Below, piece by piece: positions 1 through 6,835 of a stretch of 8,597 nt of DNA. This DNA is from an uncultured Clostridia bacterium (lineage in GTDB: Bacteria > Bacillota_A > Clostridia > TANB77 > CAG-508). The notes below the pieces were generated by a model. The model ran no database searches, was not told the DNA's origin, and saw only the letters and a list, made by a program, of their open reading frames with translations. Numbering within the stretch: position 1 is the stretch's first letter; each line of letters begins with the position of its first letter. Location: positions 1 to 8,597 of the forward strand of contig CALXSA010000047.1 of NCBI GenBank assembly GCA_944390995.1, written 5' to 3'. A program made the position numbers and the translations under genes.

Positions 1-1173
1 AAATATTTCAATATACCTGGATTTAGAAAAGGAAAAGCTCCATTCCAGTTAGTAGAGAGACAATACGGAGCTGCAACTTTTTATGAGGATGCTTTCAATG
101 AGCTAGTTCCAGAAATATATGATGAGGCTATAAGAGAAAACAAGGTTGAAGCTGTTAGCAGACCAAACATAGATATAGTCCAAATGGAAAAAGGAAAAAA
201 GCTGATTTTTACTGCTACAGTAGAAACAAAACCTGAAGTTGAACTTGGAAAATATAAAGGTATAGAAATTAAGAAAATTGAGTATACTACATCTGACAAA
301 GATATAGAACATGAATTAGGACATATGGCAGAAAGAAATGCAAGACTTGTTACTGTAGAGGATAGACCAGTTGAGAATGGAGACATTACAACAATAGACT
401 TTGAGGGAAGTGTTGATGGAGTAAAATTCGAAGGCGGTACTTCTGAAAACCATGAATTAACAATAGGAAGCAATACTTTTATTCCTGGTTTTGAAGACCA
501 AATTATAGGAATGAAAATTGATGAGGAAAAAGATATAAAAGTAAAATTCCCTGACGACTATTTCTCAAAAGACTTAGCAGGAAAAGATGCAGTATTTAAA
601 GTAAAATTACATGAAATAAAGAAAAAAGAATTGCCAAAAATGGATGATGAATTCGCAAAAGATGTTAGCGAGTTTGATACATTAGATGAGTTAAAAAATA
701 GTATAAAAGAAAGACTAGATACACAAAATACAGATAAGGCAAAATATGAGACAGAGGAAGAAGCAATAAAAACAGTTTGTGATAATACACCAATAGATAT
801 TCCAAATGGCATGATTGAAATGGAAATAGACAACATGCTTCATGATATGGAACACAGACTACAATATCAAGGTTTGAATTTAACTCAATATCTTCAAATA
901 ATGGGAAAAACAGAGGAAGATGTAAGAAAAGAATTTAAAGAACAAGCAGAAAAATCTGTTAAATCAAGATTGGTTTTAGAGGCTATAGTAAAAGCAGAGA
1001 AAATTGAAGCTAACCCAGACGAAGTTACAGACAAAATAAAAGAAATGGCAACACGATATGGTAGAAAAGAAGAAGAACTTTTGGAGAATGCACAATTGCA
1101 AGATTACATAGCAGAAAACGTAAAAACAGAGAAGGCAATAGACTTTATTGTAAAAAATGCTAAAATAAAATAA
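1..1173 (+). CDS. tig: Trigger factor, ribosome-associated chaperone and prolyl isomerase (5' partial)
   Basis: Trigger factor binds the ribosome near the exit tunnel and shelters nascent chains. The frame is open from base 1 and holds 390 codons before a tandem TAA TAA stop. Visible residues 7-14 read GFRKGKAP, the family's ribosome-binding signature, which lies near residue 45 in full-length proteins. With a usual length near 430, about 40 N-terminal residues lie outside the window. An FKBP-type isomerase domain follows at about visible residues 123-206 (ENGDITTIDFEG, later FIPGFEDQIIGM). The charged helical C-terminal chaperone domain runs from about 210 to 390. The ATG at 184 is internal to the gene, because clear homology extends upstream of it. 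clpP follows after 110 nt, the usual Firmicute order. Identification is firm; only the start is unknown. Confidence 0.97.
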   Translation, partial: KYFNIPGFRKGKAPFQLVERQYGAATFYEDAFNELVPEIYDEAIRENKVEAVSRPNIDIVQMEKGKKLIFTATVETKPEVELGKYKGIEIKKIEYTTSDKDIEHELGHMAERNARLVTVEDRPVENGDITTIDFEGSVDGVKFEGGTSENHELTIGSNTFIPGFEDQIIGMKIDEEKDIKVKFPDDYFSKDLAGKDAVFKVKLHEIKKKELPKMDDEFAKDVSEFDTLDELKNSIKERLDTQNTDKAKYETEEEAIKTVCDNTPIDIPNGMIEMEIDNMLHDMEHRLQYQGLNLTQYLQIMGKTEEDVRKEFKEQAEKSVKSRLVLEAIVKAEKIEANPDEVTDKIKEMATRYGRKEEELLENAQLQDYIAENVKTEKAIDFIVKNAKIK

Positions 1174-1176
1174 TAA

Positions 1177-1235
1177 ATAGAAAGTTAGGGGGAAAATAGA
1201 TTTAATGTTCTTTGATTTTACCGCTAACTTTTTAT
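1177..1235 (+). terminator. Probable intrinsic terminator or attenuator between tig and clpP
   Basis: An inverted repeat pairs 1177-1188 (ATAGAAAGTTAG) with 1224-1235 (CTAACTTTTTAT): 12 bp including one G-U. The stem continues inward with two mismatches, through a GG/CC step and five A-T pairs (1193-1197 with 1215-1219), leaving a loop of about 17 nt. The run of five T at 1229-1233 overlaps the descending arm. This could end tig transcripts, or act as a leaky attenuator if clpP is partly read from tig. The stem is AT-rich, so strength is uncertain. Confidence 0.6.
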
Positions 1236-1242
1236 ACTTTTG

Positions 1243-1257
1243 AACATAAAATATGTT
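1243..1257. promoter_or_regulatory. Short palindrome just upstream of the clpP ribosome binding site
   Basis: AACATA-AAA-TATGTT is a perfect 6-bp inverted repeat with a 3-bp spacer, ending 12 bases before the clpP Shine-Dalgarno (GGGAGG, 1270-1275). It could be an operator or a small mRNA hairpin. It matches neither the CtsR heptad repeat nor CIRCE. A TATACT at 1233-1238 is a possible -10 upstream of it, but the best -35 (TTGATT, 1212-1217) sits at a short 15-nt spacing. In an AT-rich gap chance occurrence is quite possible. Confidence 0.25.
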
Positions 1258-1283
1258 AGAATTATTAAAGGGAGGAATTTTTT

Positions 1284-1886
1284 ATGGAAAGAAACAGCTT
1301 AGTACCATACGTTATAGAGCAAACAGCAAAAGGAGAAAGGTCATACGATATTTTTTCAAGATTATTAAAGGATAGAATTATTTTTCTAGGGGAAGATGTG
1401 AACCAAACATCTGCAAGCTTAGTAATAGCACAATTATTATTCTTGGAGTCTGAAGACCCAGATAGAGAAATTAATTTATATATAAATAGCCCTGGTGGCT
1501 CAATTACAGACGGAATGGGAATTGTAGACACAATGAACTATATCAAATGCCCAGTTTCAACAATCTGCATAGGAATGGCAGCAAGCATGGGAGCAGTACT
1601 TTTAGCATCAGGCGAAAAAGGAAAAAGATTTGCAACACCAAATGCAGAAATATTAATACATCAGCCATTAATAGCTGGTGGAGGCTTATCAGGACAAACA
1701 ACAGAAATAAAAATTCATGCAGACCATATGGTTAAGACTAGAGAGAAATTAAATAAATTGTTAAGTGATAGGACTGGTCAGCCTTTAGATGTGATTATGA
1801 AAGATACTGAGAGAGACAATTATATGACGGCGCAGGAGGCGTTGGAGTATGGGCTTATTGATGGTATTATGGATAAACGTGCGTAA
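1284..1886 (+). CDS. clpP: ATP-dependent Clp protease proteolytic subunit ClpP
   Basis: ClpP forms the barrel-shaped serine peptidase that degrades proteins unfolded by ClpX or another Clp ATPase. The 200-residue product is close to the usual 193-207. The nucleophile is Ser101 in GMAASMGA, the histidine is His126 in the IHQP motif, and the aspartate is Asp178 at the end of DTERD; the spacing fits the family after allowing for an insertion. The segment after HQPL reads [12 protein letters not shown], three residues longer than my recollection of the Bacillus subtilis and E. coli proteins, and lies in the handle region where the two rings meet. The ATG is preceded by GGGAGG at 1270-1275. The last 25 or so codons switch from GCA/TTA/AGA-type codons to GCG, TTG, GGG and CGT, and the TAA stop is the first codon of a large inverted repeat. 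clpX follows after 191 nt. Confidence 0.98.
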   Translation: MERNSLVPYVIEQTAKGERSYDIFSRLLKDRIIFLGEDVNQTSASLVIAQLLFLESEDPDREINLYINSPGGSITDGMGIVDTMNYIKCPVSTICIGMAASMGAVLLASGEKGKRFATPNAEILIHQPLIAGGGLSGQTTEIKIHADHMVKTREKLNKLLSDRTGQPLDVIMKDTERDNYMTAQEALEYGLIDGIMDKRA

Positions 1887-2007
1887 ACGAATGAAACGTG
1901 GCATCTTGCGTTGTCAAACTTCATAAAAATTTTTTCGATGTACAACTCGTACTATCTCAAAAATTTTTACTTGTTTTCCTAGCAATATACCACGTTTGCT
2001 TCGTTTA
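1884..2007. repeat. Long imperfect inverted repeat (about 124 nt) between clpP and clpX
   Basis: Outer arms 1884-1901 and 1990-2007 are complementary at 16 of 18 positions, the two mismatches lying together in the middle (TAAACGAA-tg-AAACGTGG against CCACGTTT-gc-TTCGTTTA). Further inward, TTGC (1906-1909) pairs with GCAA (1982-1985). TAAAAATTTTT (1924-1934) then pairs perfectly with AAAAATTTTTA (1959-1969). GAT-GTAC (1937-1943) pairs with GTAC-t-ATC (1949-1956) around a 5-nt loop. The whole region can therefore fold into one long hairpin on either strand. The clpP stop codon is part of the left arm. It may be a degenerate miniature transposable element, an mRNA-processing or stability element, or a transcription end. 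No clear target-site duplication is seen. Confidence 0.75.
1987..1998 (+). repeat. Direct repeat copy 1, ATACCACGTTTG
   Basis: This exact 12-mer recurs at 2026-2037, 39 nt downstream. Copy 1 overlaps the right arm of the long hairpin and pairs there with AAACGTGG at 1894-1901. It also overlaps the left arm of a second, smaller perfect inverted repeat, CAATATAC (1983-1990) with GTATATTG (2008-2015). Confidence 0.8.
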
Positions 2008-2025
2008 GTATATTGGCGGTGGACG

Positions 2026-2037
2026 ATACCACGTTTG
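2026..2037 (+). repeat. Direct repeat copy 2, ATACCACGTTTG, followed by a T-tract
   Basis: Exact second copy of the 12-mer at 1987-1998. Its CCAC can pair with GTGG at 2019-2022 around a 6-nt loop, and its CCACGTTT can alternatively pair with AAACGTGG at 1894-1901. Six T residues follow at 2039-2044, so this copy is placed where a terminator hairpin would be. The local 4-bp stem is weak on its own. Confidence 0.7.
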
Positions 2038-2077
2038 ATTTTTTAAAATTAGTATAGAAATTGAGAGGAATGGGAAA

Positions 2078-3394
2078 ATGGCTAACAGACAAAGAAATAA
2101 TGTAGTATGTTCGTTTTGTGGTAAGTCACAAGATGAGGTTGATAGAATTATTGCTGGTCCTGGAGTGTACATTTGTAGTGAGTGCATAAGGGTGTGTGCA
2201 AATATTGTGGAGGAAGATTTGTACGAAGATACAGAGATGACTTATAGGATTGGCGGCAAAAATGATTTGCCTAGTCCAGCTGAGATTAAGGAAATTTTAG
2301 ATAATTATGTTATAGGGCAAGATGAGGCTAAAAGGACTTTGGCGGTTGCTGTTTATAATCATTATAAACGTATTAATAGTAAAGAGGATAAGGACGATGT
2401 TGAGCTTCAAAAGAGCAATGTGTTGCTTCTAGGTCCTACTGGATGCGGAAAAACACTTTTGGCTCAGACATTGGCTAAAATTTTGAAGGTGCCATTTGCA
2501 ATAGCAGATGCTACAACTCTTACTGAGGCTGGATATGTTGGAGAGGATGTTGAAAATATCTTGCTTAAGCTAATTCAGGCTGCTGATTATGATGTGGAGA
2601 AGGCCGAAAGAGGAATTATTTATATTGATGAGATAGACAAGATTTCTAGAAAGTCTGAGAACCCTTCAATCACAAGAGATGTTAGCGGTGAGGGCGTGCA
2701 ACAAGCGCTTCTTAAGATTGTTGAGGGAACTATTGCATCTGTACCACCTCAAGGTGGAAGAAAGCATCCTCATCAAGAGTTTATACAAATTGATACTTCT
2801 AATATATTGTTTATATGTGGCGGTGCTTTTGAAGGTTTGGAAAAAATAGTAAAAGATAGAATTGGAAAGAAGTCAATTGGTTTTGGTGCTGTAATAGATA
2901 GTAACAAAGATATTGACAAGTACAAAGTGTTTAAAGAATTATTGCCACAAGATTTATTAAAGTTTGGGCTAATTCCAGAGTTTGTTGGACGTTTGCCAAT
3001 TATTGCAACTCTAGAGGAGTTAGACAGAGATGCTTTAATTGATATTGTTACAAAGCCAAAGAATGCTTTGGTTAAGCAGTATAAGAAGTTGTTTGCAATG
3101 GACGATGTTGAGCTTGAGTTTGAAGATGAGGCGTTGGGCTTAATTGTAGACAAGGCAATAGAAAGAAAGACTGGGGCCAGAGGCTTGCGTTCTATTATTG
3201 AGGAGATTATGAGGGATATAATGTTTGAAATACCTTCAAACCCTAAGATAGAGAAGTGCATTATTACAAAGGAAACTGTTGAGAAGGGCGAGGCTCCAAA
3301 AATTATAATTAATAATAACAAGGAAGTTAGCAAAAAGGCTAAAACGGGAGCACCTAAAAGAGTAAGTACAAGTAGCAAGGCGACAACAGCTTAA
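2078..3394 (+). CDS. clpX: ATP-dependent Clp protease ATP-binding subunit ClpX
   Basis: ClpX is the AAA+ unfoldase that recognises tagged proteins, unfolds them and threads them into ClpP. The 438-residue product has an N-terminal C4 zinc-binding domain (Cys11, Cys14, Cys33, Cys36). The Walker A is GPTGCGKT at 119-126, the pore loop GYVGED at 152-157, and the Walker B runs through IIYIDEIDK at 180-188. The RKH loop is at 228-230, the ClpP-docking IGFG loop at 267-270, and the sensor 2 arginine is Arg368 in GAR. The tail after about residue 413 is Lys/Ser/Thr/Ala-rich and probably disordered. The ATG follows GAGAGGA at 2063-2069; an out-of-frame ATG at 2070 is not used. All motifs needed for ATPase and ClpP binding are present. 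It lies just downstream of its partner clpP. Confidence 0.98.
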   Translation: MANRQRNNVVCSFCGKSQDEVDRIIAGPGVYICSECIRVCANIVEEDLYEDTEMTYRIGGKNDLPSPAEIKEILDNYVIGQDEAKRTLAVAVYNHYKRINSKEDKDDVELQKSNVLLLGPTGCGKTLLAQTLAKILKVPFAIADATTLTEAGYVGEDVENILLKLIQAADYDVEKAERGIIYIDEIDKISRKSENPSITRDVSGEGVQQALLKIVEGTIASVPPQGGRKHPHQEFIQIDTSNILFICGGAFEGLEKIVKDRIGKKSIGFGAVIDSNKDIDKYKVFKELLPQDLLKFGLIPEFVGRLPIIATLEELDRDALIDIVTKPKNALVKQYKKLFAMDDVELEFEDEALGLIVDKAIERKTGARGLRSIIEEIMRDIMFEIPSNPKIEKCIITKETVEKGEAPKIIINNNKEVSKKAKTGAPKRVSTSSKATTA

Positions 3395-3405
3395 TGGGCA
3401 GGTTT

Positions 3406-3441
3406 CTAGGTTTGCATAGATAAGAATGCATGCAAACCTAG
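3406..3441 (+). terminator. Perfect 12-bp hairpin after clpX, without a T-tract
   Basis: CTAGGTTTGCAT (3406-3417) pairs perfectly with ATGCAAACCTAG (3430-3441) around a 12-nt loop, 11 nt after the clpX stop. The next bases are GGACTAATTATAATAG, so the U-run of a standard intrinsic terminator is missing. Position argues for a transcript end or 3'-stabilising structure. A similar CTAG-ended hairpin follows the penicillin-binding protein gene. Confidence 0.55.
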
Positions 3442-3449
3442 GGACTAAT

Positions 3450-3455
3450 TATAAT
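3450..3455 (+). promoter_or_regulatory. Possible -10 box for the HdeD-like gene
   Basis: TATAAT at 3450-3455 is a perfect -10 match, 54 nt before the start codon at 3509. No good -35 lies 16-18 nt upstream, where the sequence is taken up by the hairpin arm. An alternative pair, TTGGCT (3461-3466) and TAAAAT (3484-3489) with 17-nt spacing, would start transcription inside the ribosome binding site and is less plausible. Confidence 0.3.
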
Positions 3456-3508
3456 AGTTTTTGGCTAAAATAAATGCAGTACATAAAATAGAATAGGAGG
3501 AGTGTAAA

Positions 3509-4045
3509 ATGGAGAATTTTTTAAAAAAAGCGGGTTGGACTTCAATTCTAACATCAGTAATTTTGGCTATTTTAGGCTTAATTATGATATTTAACCCAGA
3601 CACAACTATGCAGTTTATATCTACAATACTTGGAGTAATTTTTATAGTAATAGGTATTATTAAAATTGCAAACTATTTTATAGCAAAAGGAAACTCTACT
3701 TTATTTACCAATGATATTTCTTGGGGCTTGGTTGCTGTAATTTTAGGTTTAGTTACAATTGTTTACAGTAGCACAATTGAGAGCATTTTCAGAATAATGA
3801 TTGGTATATGGATAATTTACAGTGGCTTTACAAGATTTAGTTTGTCATTCAAATTAAAGGAAGTAAACGACAAAGTATGGGCATTTATGCTAGTGCTATC
3901 AGTACTTATGGTAATTGGTGGCTTATATGTAACATTTTATCCAGGAGCATTAATCGTTACTCTAGGAGTAATAATTTTAGTATATGCAATTATGGACTTA
4001 ATTGAGGGCTTCATATTCATGAAAAACATGAAAGATTTGTTGTAA
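3509..4045 (+). CDS. HdeD/DUF308 family six-helix membrane protein
   Basis: This 178-residue hydrophobic protein has six probable membrane helices at about residues 11-28, 34-58, 72-86, 90-112, 124-143 and 147-171. The helices fall into three similar two-helix units: a glycine-containing helix, a short turn (a proline at Pro30 in unit one and Pro145 in unit three), then a helix with a GxxxxxxG-like pattern. That triplicated layout is typical of the HdeD/DUF308 family. E. coli HdeD is linked to acid resistance, but the role in Firmicutes is not established, and no catalytic residues are visible. AGGAGG at 3495-3500 precedes the ATG by 8 nt. The gene sits alone between a hairpin after clpX and a strong terminator, so it is probably monocistronic. 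Family assignment rests on topology and pattern, not on a search. Confidence 0.8.
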   Translation: MENFLKKAGWTSILTSVILAILGLIMIFNPDTTMQFISTILGVIFIVIGIIKIANYFIAKGNSTLFTNDISWGLVAVILGLVTIVYSSTIESIFRIMIGIWIIYSGFTRFSLSFKLKEVNDKVWAFMLVLSVLMVIGGLYVTFYPGALIVTLGVIILVYAIMDLIEGFIFMKNMKDLL

Positions 4046-4060
4046 GATTAAAAAAATTGT

Positions 4061-4092
4061 GAAAAGCTTATGAAAAAGCTTTTCTTTTTTTT
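4061..4092 (+). terminator. Strong intrinsic terminator after the HdeD-like gene
   Basis: GAAAAGCTT (4061-4069) pairs perfectly with AAGCTTTTC (4076-4084) around a 6-nt loop and is followed directly by eight T residues (4085-4092). It lies 16 nt after the stop codon. This is the one canonical Rho-independent terminator in the window. Confidence 0.92.
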
Positions 4093-4125
4093 GATTATAT
4101 TATATAATAAGTAAGTAAATTTTTG

Positions 4126-4131
4126 TATAAT
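4126..4131 (+). promoter_or_regulatory. Probable -10 box for the penicillin-binding protein gene
   Basis: TATAAT at 4126-4131 is a perfect -10, preceded directly by TG. It lies between the terminator and the gene, and predicts a transcript start near 4138 with a leader of about 36 nt. The -35 region (about 4102-4108, TATATAAT-like) is poor. A second TATAAT at 4103-4108 also lacks a good -35. The strong terminator just upstream makes a promoter in this gap likely. Confidence 0.45.
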
Positions 4132-4173
4132 ATTTATTATAGTAAAAACATAATAAAAAACAGGAGGTTTTTC

Positions 4174-6825
4174 ATGGATATTGAGGATGATAAAACTAAG
4201 AGATATACTATAAAAACAGCTGGACCAAGTGAGGAGAAAGAGAAGAAGCAAGGACAAAAAGGCAAGGGGACAAAGCAAAAGAAGGACAAAAAACAAAAAA
4301 AGCATCCAAAGCTTAGATTGGCAATTAAAATAATTTTGATTGTAATTGTTCTTTTGTGCTTAATTGGTATTGGTGCATTTGCGGCACTTTTCTTTGGTGA
4401 CACTTGGAATATGACAGAAGACGATTTGGTAATAAAAATGCAGAATTCTATTACATATGACAAAGATGGGAAAGCATGGCATGAGATTAAAGGCGAGGAA
4501 AATAGAAAAGTAATACCACTATCTGAAATGGGAGAATATATACCAAAAGCATATGTGGCAATAGAAGATGAGAGGTTTTATAAACATAGTGGAATTGACA
4601 TATACAGGACGGCAGGAGCTATTTTTACATACATTGCCAATGGTGGAAAGTCTTCTTTTGGTGGAAGTACTATAACTCAACAGCTTGTTAAAAATTTAAA
4701 GGAAGATGACGATGATAGCATTGCAAGAAAAATAAGAGAATGGTCTCGTGCATACAAGGTTGAAAAAATGCTATCTAAAAGCCAAATCTTAGAACTATAC
4801 TTAAATGAAATATTTGTCGGAGGACAGAATGTTTGCGGTGTGGAGAGTGGAGCAAAATATTATTTTAACAAATCCGCAAAAGAACTAAGTTTGGCAGAGG
4901 CTGCTTTTATGGCTGGTATAAATGATTCACCTAACTACTACAACCCTTTTGGTGAGGAAGATAAAACTGAGATTATAAATAATAAGACAAAATTGGTTTT
5001 ACAGAAAATGTTAGAAGTTGAAGATGAAAATGGTGTACCATTTATAACACAGGAAGAATATGATGAAGCAGTAGCAGAAGTTGATGAGGGTTTGAAATTC
5101 AAGCAAGGTGAGTTCACTGAAAAATCAGAGTTATCTTTTGTAGAGGTTGAAGCAATAGACCAAGTTGTAGAGGACATGATGGAAGAATACGACATAGATA
5201 GAGAACATGCTGAGGCTAGAGTATATAACAATGGATATAAAATATATACTACTGGAGATAGAGACATTCAAGAAAGAATGGAAGAAGAATATTTAAAAGA
5301 TAAATATATTAAAGATGCAACAAACCCTGATGCTGAAAAAGGCGCTCATTCACAATCAGGAATGGTTATAATAGACCACTCAAATGGTCAGGTAGTAGGT
5401 TGTATGGGAGGTCTTGGAGAAGATTCGCCAACATACGGTTTAAATAGAGCAATGTATAATGGAGCAGGAAGACAGACGGGTTCTTCAATAAAGCCGATAG
5501 TTGCAGTTGCCCCAGCACTAGAAAACAATGTAATAACAGCAGCAACAGTATATGATGACTCAAGAACAGATTTTGGAAATTATTCGCCTGGAAATGCAGG
5601 AGGCTCTTATAGAGGGCTAATAACAGTTAGAAAAGCAATTGAGGTTTCATCTAATATAGTTAATATTAAGATATTAACTGATGTTGGAGTAAGTAAAGGA
5701 ATTGAATTTTTAAACGAAATAGGAATGACGCAATTTGATGAGGATGACAACTATCCGTCATTGGCATTAGGAGGAACTACACATGGTGCTTCGCCACTAC
5801 AAATGGCAGCAGCATATGCAATGATTGCAAATGGAGGAGAATACATTGAGCCAACATTCTATACAAAAGTGGAGGATGCAGATGGAACACTAATTCTAGA
5901 GCCTGAGCAAGAAACTAAACGAGTTATGTCAGAAGGAAATGCATATATTCTATCAAGCATTTTGGAGTCACCTGTAACAGGAACTAATGGTACAGCATAT
6001 TTATGTGACATTCCAGGAATGGATGTTGCTGCTAAAACAGGTACAACAGATGATATGAAAGATAGATGGCTTTGTGGTTTTACACCATATTATGCAGCAG
6101 CAACTTGGTTTGGTTATGATGAGCCAGAGGTTATATCGTTCTATTCAATGTATAACCCTGCCATGAATATTTGGTCGGCAATAATGACCGACATTCATGA
6201 AGACTTAGAGTCGGCTAGCTTTAAGAAACCAAACAATATTGTAAAAGCAAAGATTTGTATGGATTCAGGTAGAGCGGCTACAGCTGAATGTACAAGAACA
6301 TATACGGAGGAGTTTGTTTCTGGTACAGTGCCTGGTAAGTGTGATGGACACAAAGTTGTAGAGATATGCGCAGAAACTGGAAAGCTTGCAACTGAATATT
6401 GTCCAGAAACAAAGAAAAAAGCATATTTATCTACACCAGAAAAAGAAGTTAATGCAAGTTGGCAAACAAGTGCAGGAAACAAATATCAAGAAATAAAAGA
6501 TTTTTGCGATGTGCATACTGAAGAAACAATGAACAATGTTAAAGTTACAAATGTTGTTGGAAAGACAGAAGCACAGGCAAAGGCAGCGCTTAGTGGCTTG
6601 AATATACAGGTGATATATGAAAGCGACCCAAGCAAAGCAAATGGAGTAGTATTAAAACAAAGCGTTGCAGCTGGAAAAACATTGAAAAAAGGTGATAATA
6701 TTACTTTAACAGTAAATGAAATTGTTGAAGAAGAACCAGAGGAGCCAATAGAAAATGAAGAACCAGCAGAAAATGAGGTTGTAGATGAGCCAAATGATGT
6801 TGTGGACGTAAATGAAGTAACTTAA
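4174..6825 (+). CDS. Bifunctional class A penicillin-binding protein (PBP1A type) with PASTA domain
   Basis: This 883-residue enzyme polymerises lipid II into glycan strands and cross-links the peptides, outside the membrane. Residues 20-48 form a lysine-rich cytoplasmic tail, followed by one membrane helix (about 50-74). The GT51 glycosyltransferase domain shows EDERFYKHSG from catalytic Glu131, GGSTITQQLVKN (163-174), RKIRE (185-189) and an ILELYLNEI segment (205-213). The transpeptidase domain starts near 395 and has Ser437-x-x-Lys440 in TGSSIKP, SSN at 492-494 and KTGT at 621-624, so both activities look intact. A six-cysteine linker (695-778) leads to one PASTA domain (about 788-849) and an acidic Glu/Pro tail (850-883). 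The start is ATG 4174, 6 nt after AGGAGG (4162-4167). An in-frame TTG at 4123 overlaps the likely -10 box and is rejected. Orthology to ponA or pbpF is not settled, so no symbol is given. Confidence 0.95.
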   Translation: MDIEDDKTKRYTIKTAGPSEEKEKKQGQKGKGTKQKKDKKQKKHPKLRLAIKIILIVIVLLCLIGIGAFAALFFGDTWNMTEDDLVIKMQNSITYDKDGKAWHEIKGEENRKVIPLSEMGEYIPKAYVAIEDERFYKHSGIDIYRTAGAIFTYIANGGKSSFGGSTITQQLVKNLKEDDDDSIARKIREWSRAYKVEKMLSKSQILELYLNEIFVGGQNVCGVESGAKYYFNKSAKELSLAEAAFMAGINDSPNYYNPFGEEDKTEIINNKTKLVLQKMLEVEDENGVPFITQEEYDEAVAEVDEGLKFKQGEFTEKSELSFVEVEAIDQVVEDMMEEYDIDREHAEARVYNNGYKIYTTGDRDIQERMEEEYLKDKYIKDATNPDAEKGAHSQSGMVIIDHSNGQVVGCMGGLGEDSPTYGLNRAMYNGAGRQTGSSIKPIVAVAPALENNVITAATVYDDSRTDFGNYSPGNAGGSYRGLITVRKAIEVSSNIVNIKILTDVGVSKGIEFLNEIGMTQFDEDDNYPSLALGGTTHGASPLQMAAAYAMIANGGEYIEPTFYTKVEDADGTLILEPEQETKRVMSEGNAYILSSILESPVTGTNGTAYLCDIPGMDVAAKTGTTDDMKDRWLCGFTPYYAAATWFGYDEPEVISFYSMYNPAMNIWSAIMTDIHEDLESASFKKPNNIVKAKICMDSGRAATAECTRTYTEEFVSGTVPGKCDGHKVVEICAETGKLATEYCPETKKKAYLSTPEKEVNASWQTSAGNKYQEIKDFCDVHTEETMNNVKVTNVVGKTEAQAKAALSGLNIQVIYESDPSKANGVVLKQSVAAGKTLKKGDNITLTVNEIVEEEPEEPIENEEPAENEVVDEPNDVVDVNEVT

Positions 6826-6835
6826 GAAAATTAAG

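Noticed and set aside
558..836. Antisense reading frame within tig
   Set aside because: A Ser/Phe-rich shadow of an Asp/Lys/Glu-rich gene on the other strand, with no supporting signals.
1240..1268. TTGAAC-N17-TATTAA as a clpP promoter
   Set aside because: Transcription would start at about 1275, inside the ribosome binding site.
1174..1283. CIRCE-type HrcA operator ahead of clpP
   Set aside because: No TTAGCACTC-N9-GAGTGCTAA or near match is present; the only palindrome is the short AACATA/TATGTT pair.
1913..1919. GTCAAAC, resembling half of a CtsR heptad operator
   Set aside because: CtsR sites need two tandem GGTCAAA-type heptads. Only one half is present, and it lies inside the long inverted repeat.
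2018..2033. GGTGG...ACCACG resembling the T-box antiterminator element
   Set aside because: The gap inside the motif is too long, no stem I or specifier region is recognisable, and clpX is not a T-box-controlled type of gene. The resemblance follows from the local GTGG/CCAC pairing.
2773..3378. 201-codon antisense reading frame across clpX
   Set aside because: It is a hydrophobic, low-complexity mirror of the clpX coding strand, with no sensible domain or start context.
4123..4173. In-frame TTG extension of the PBP gene by 17 codons
   Set aside because: The TTG overlaps the likely -10 box and has no ribosome binding site, whereas ATG 4174 sits 6 nt after AGGAGG.
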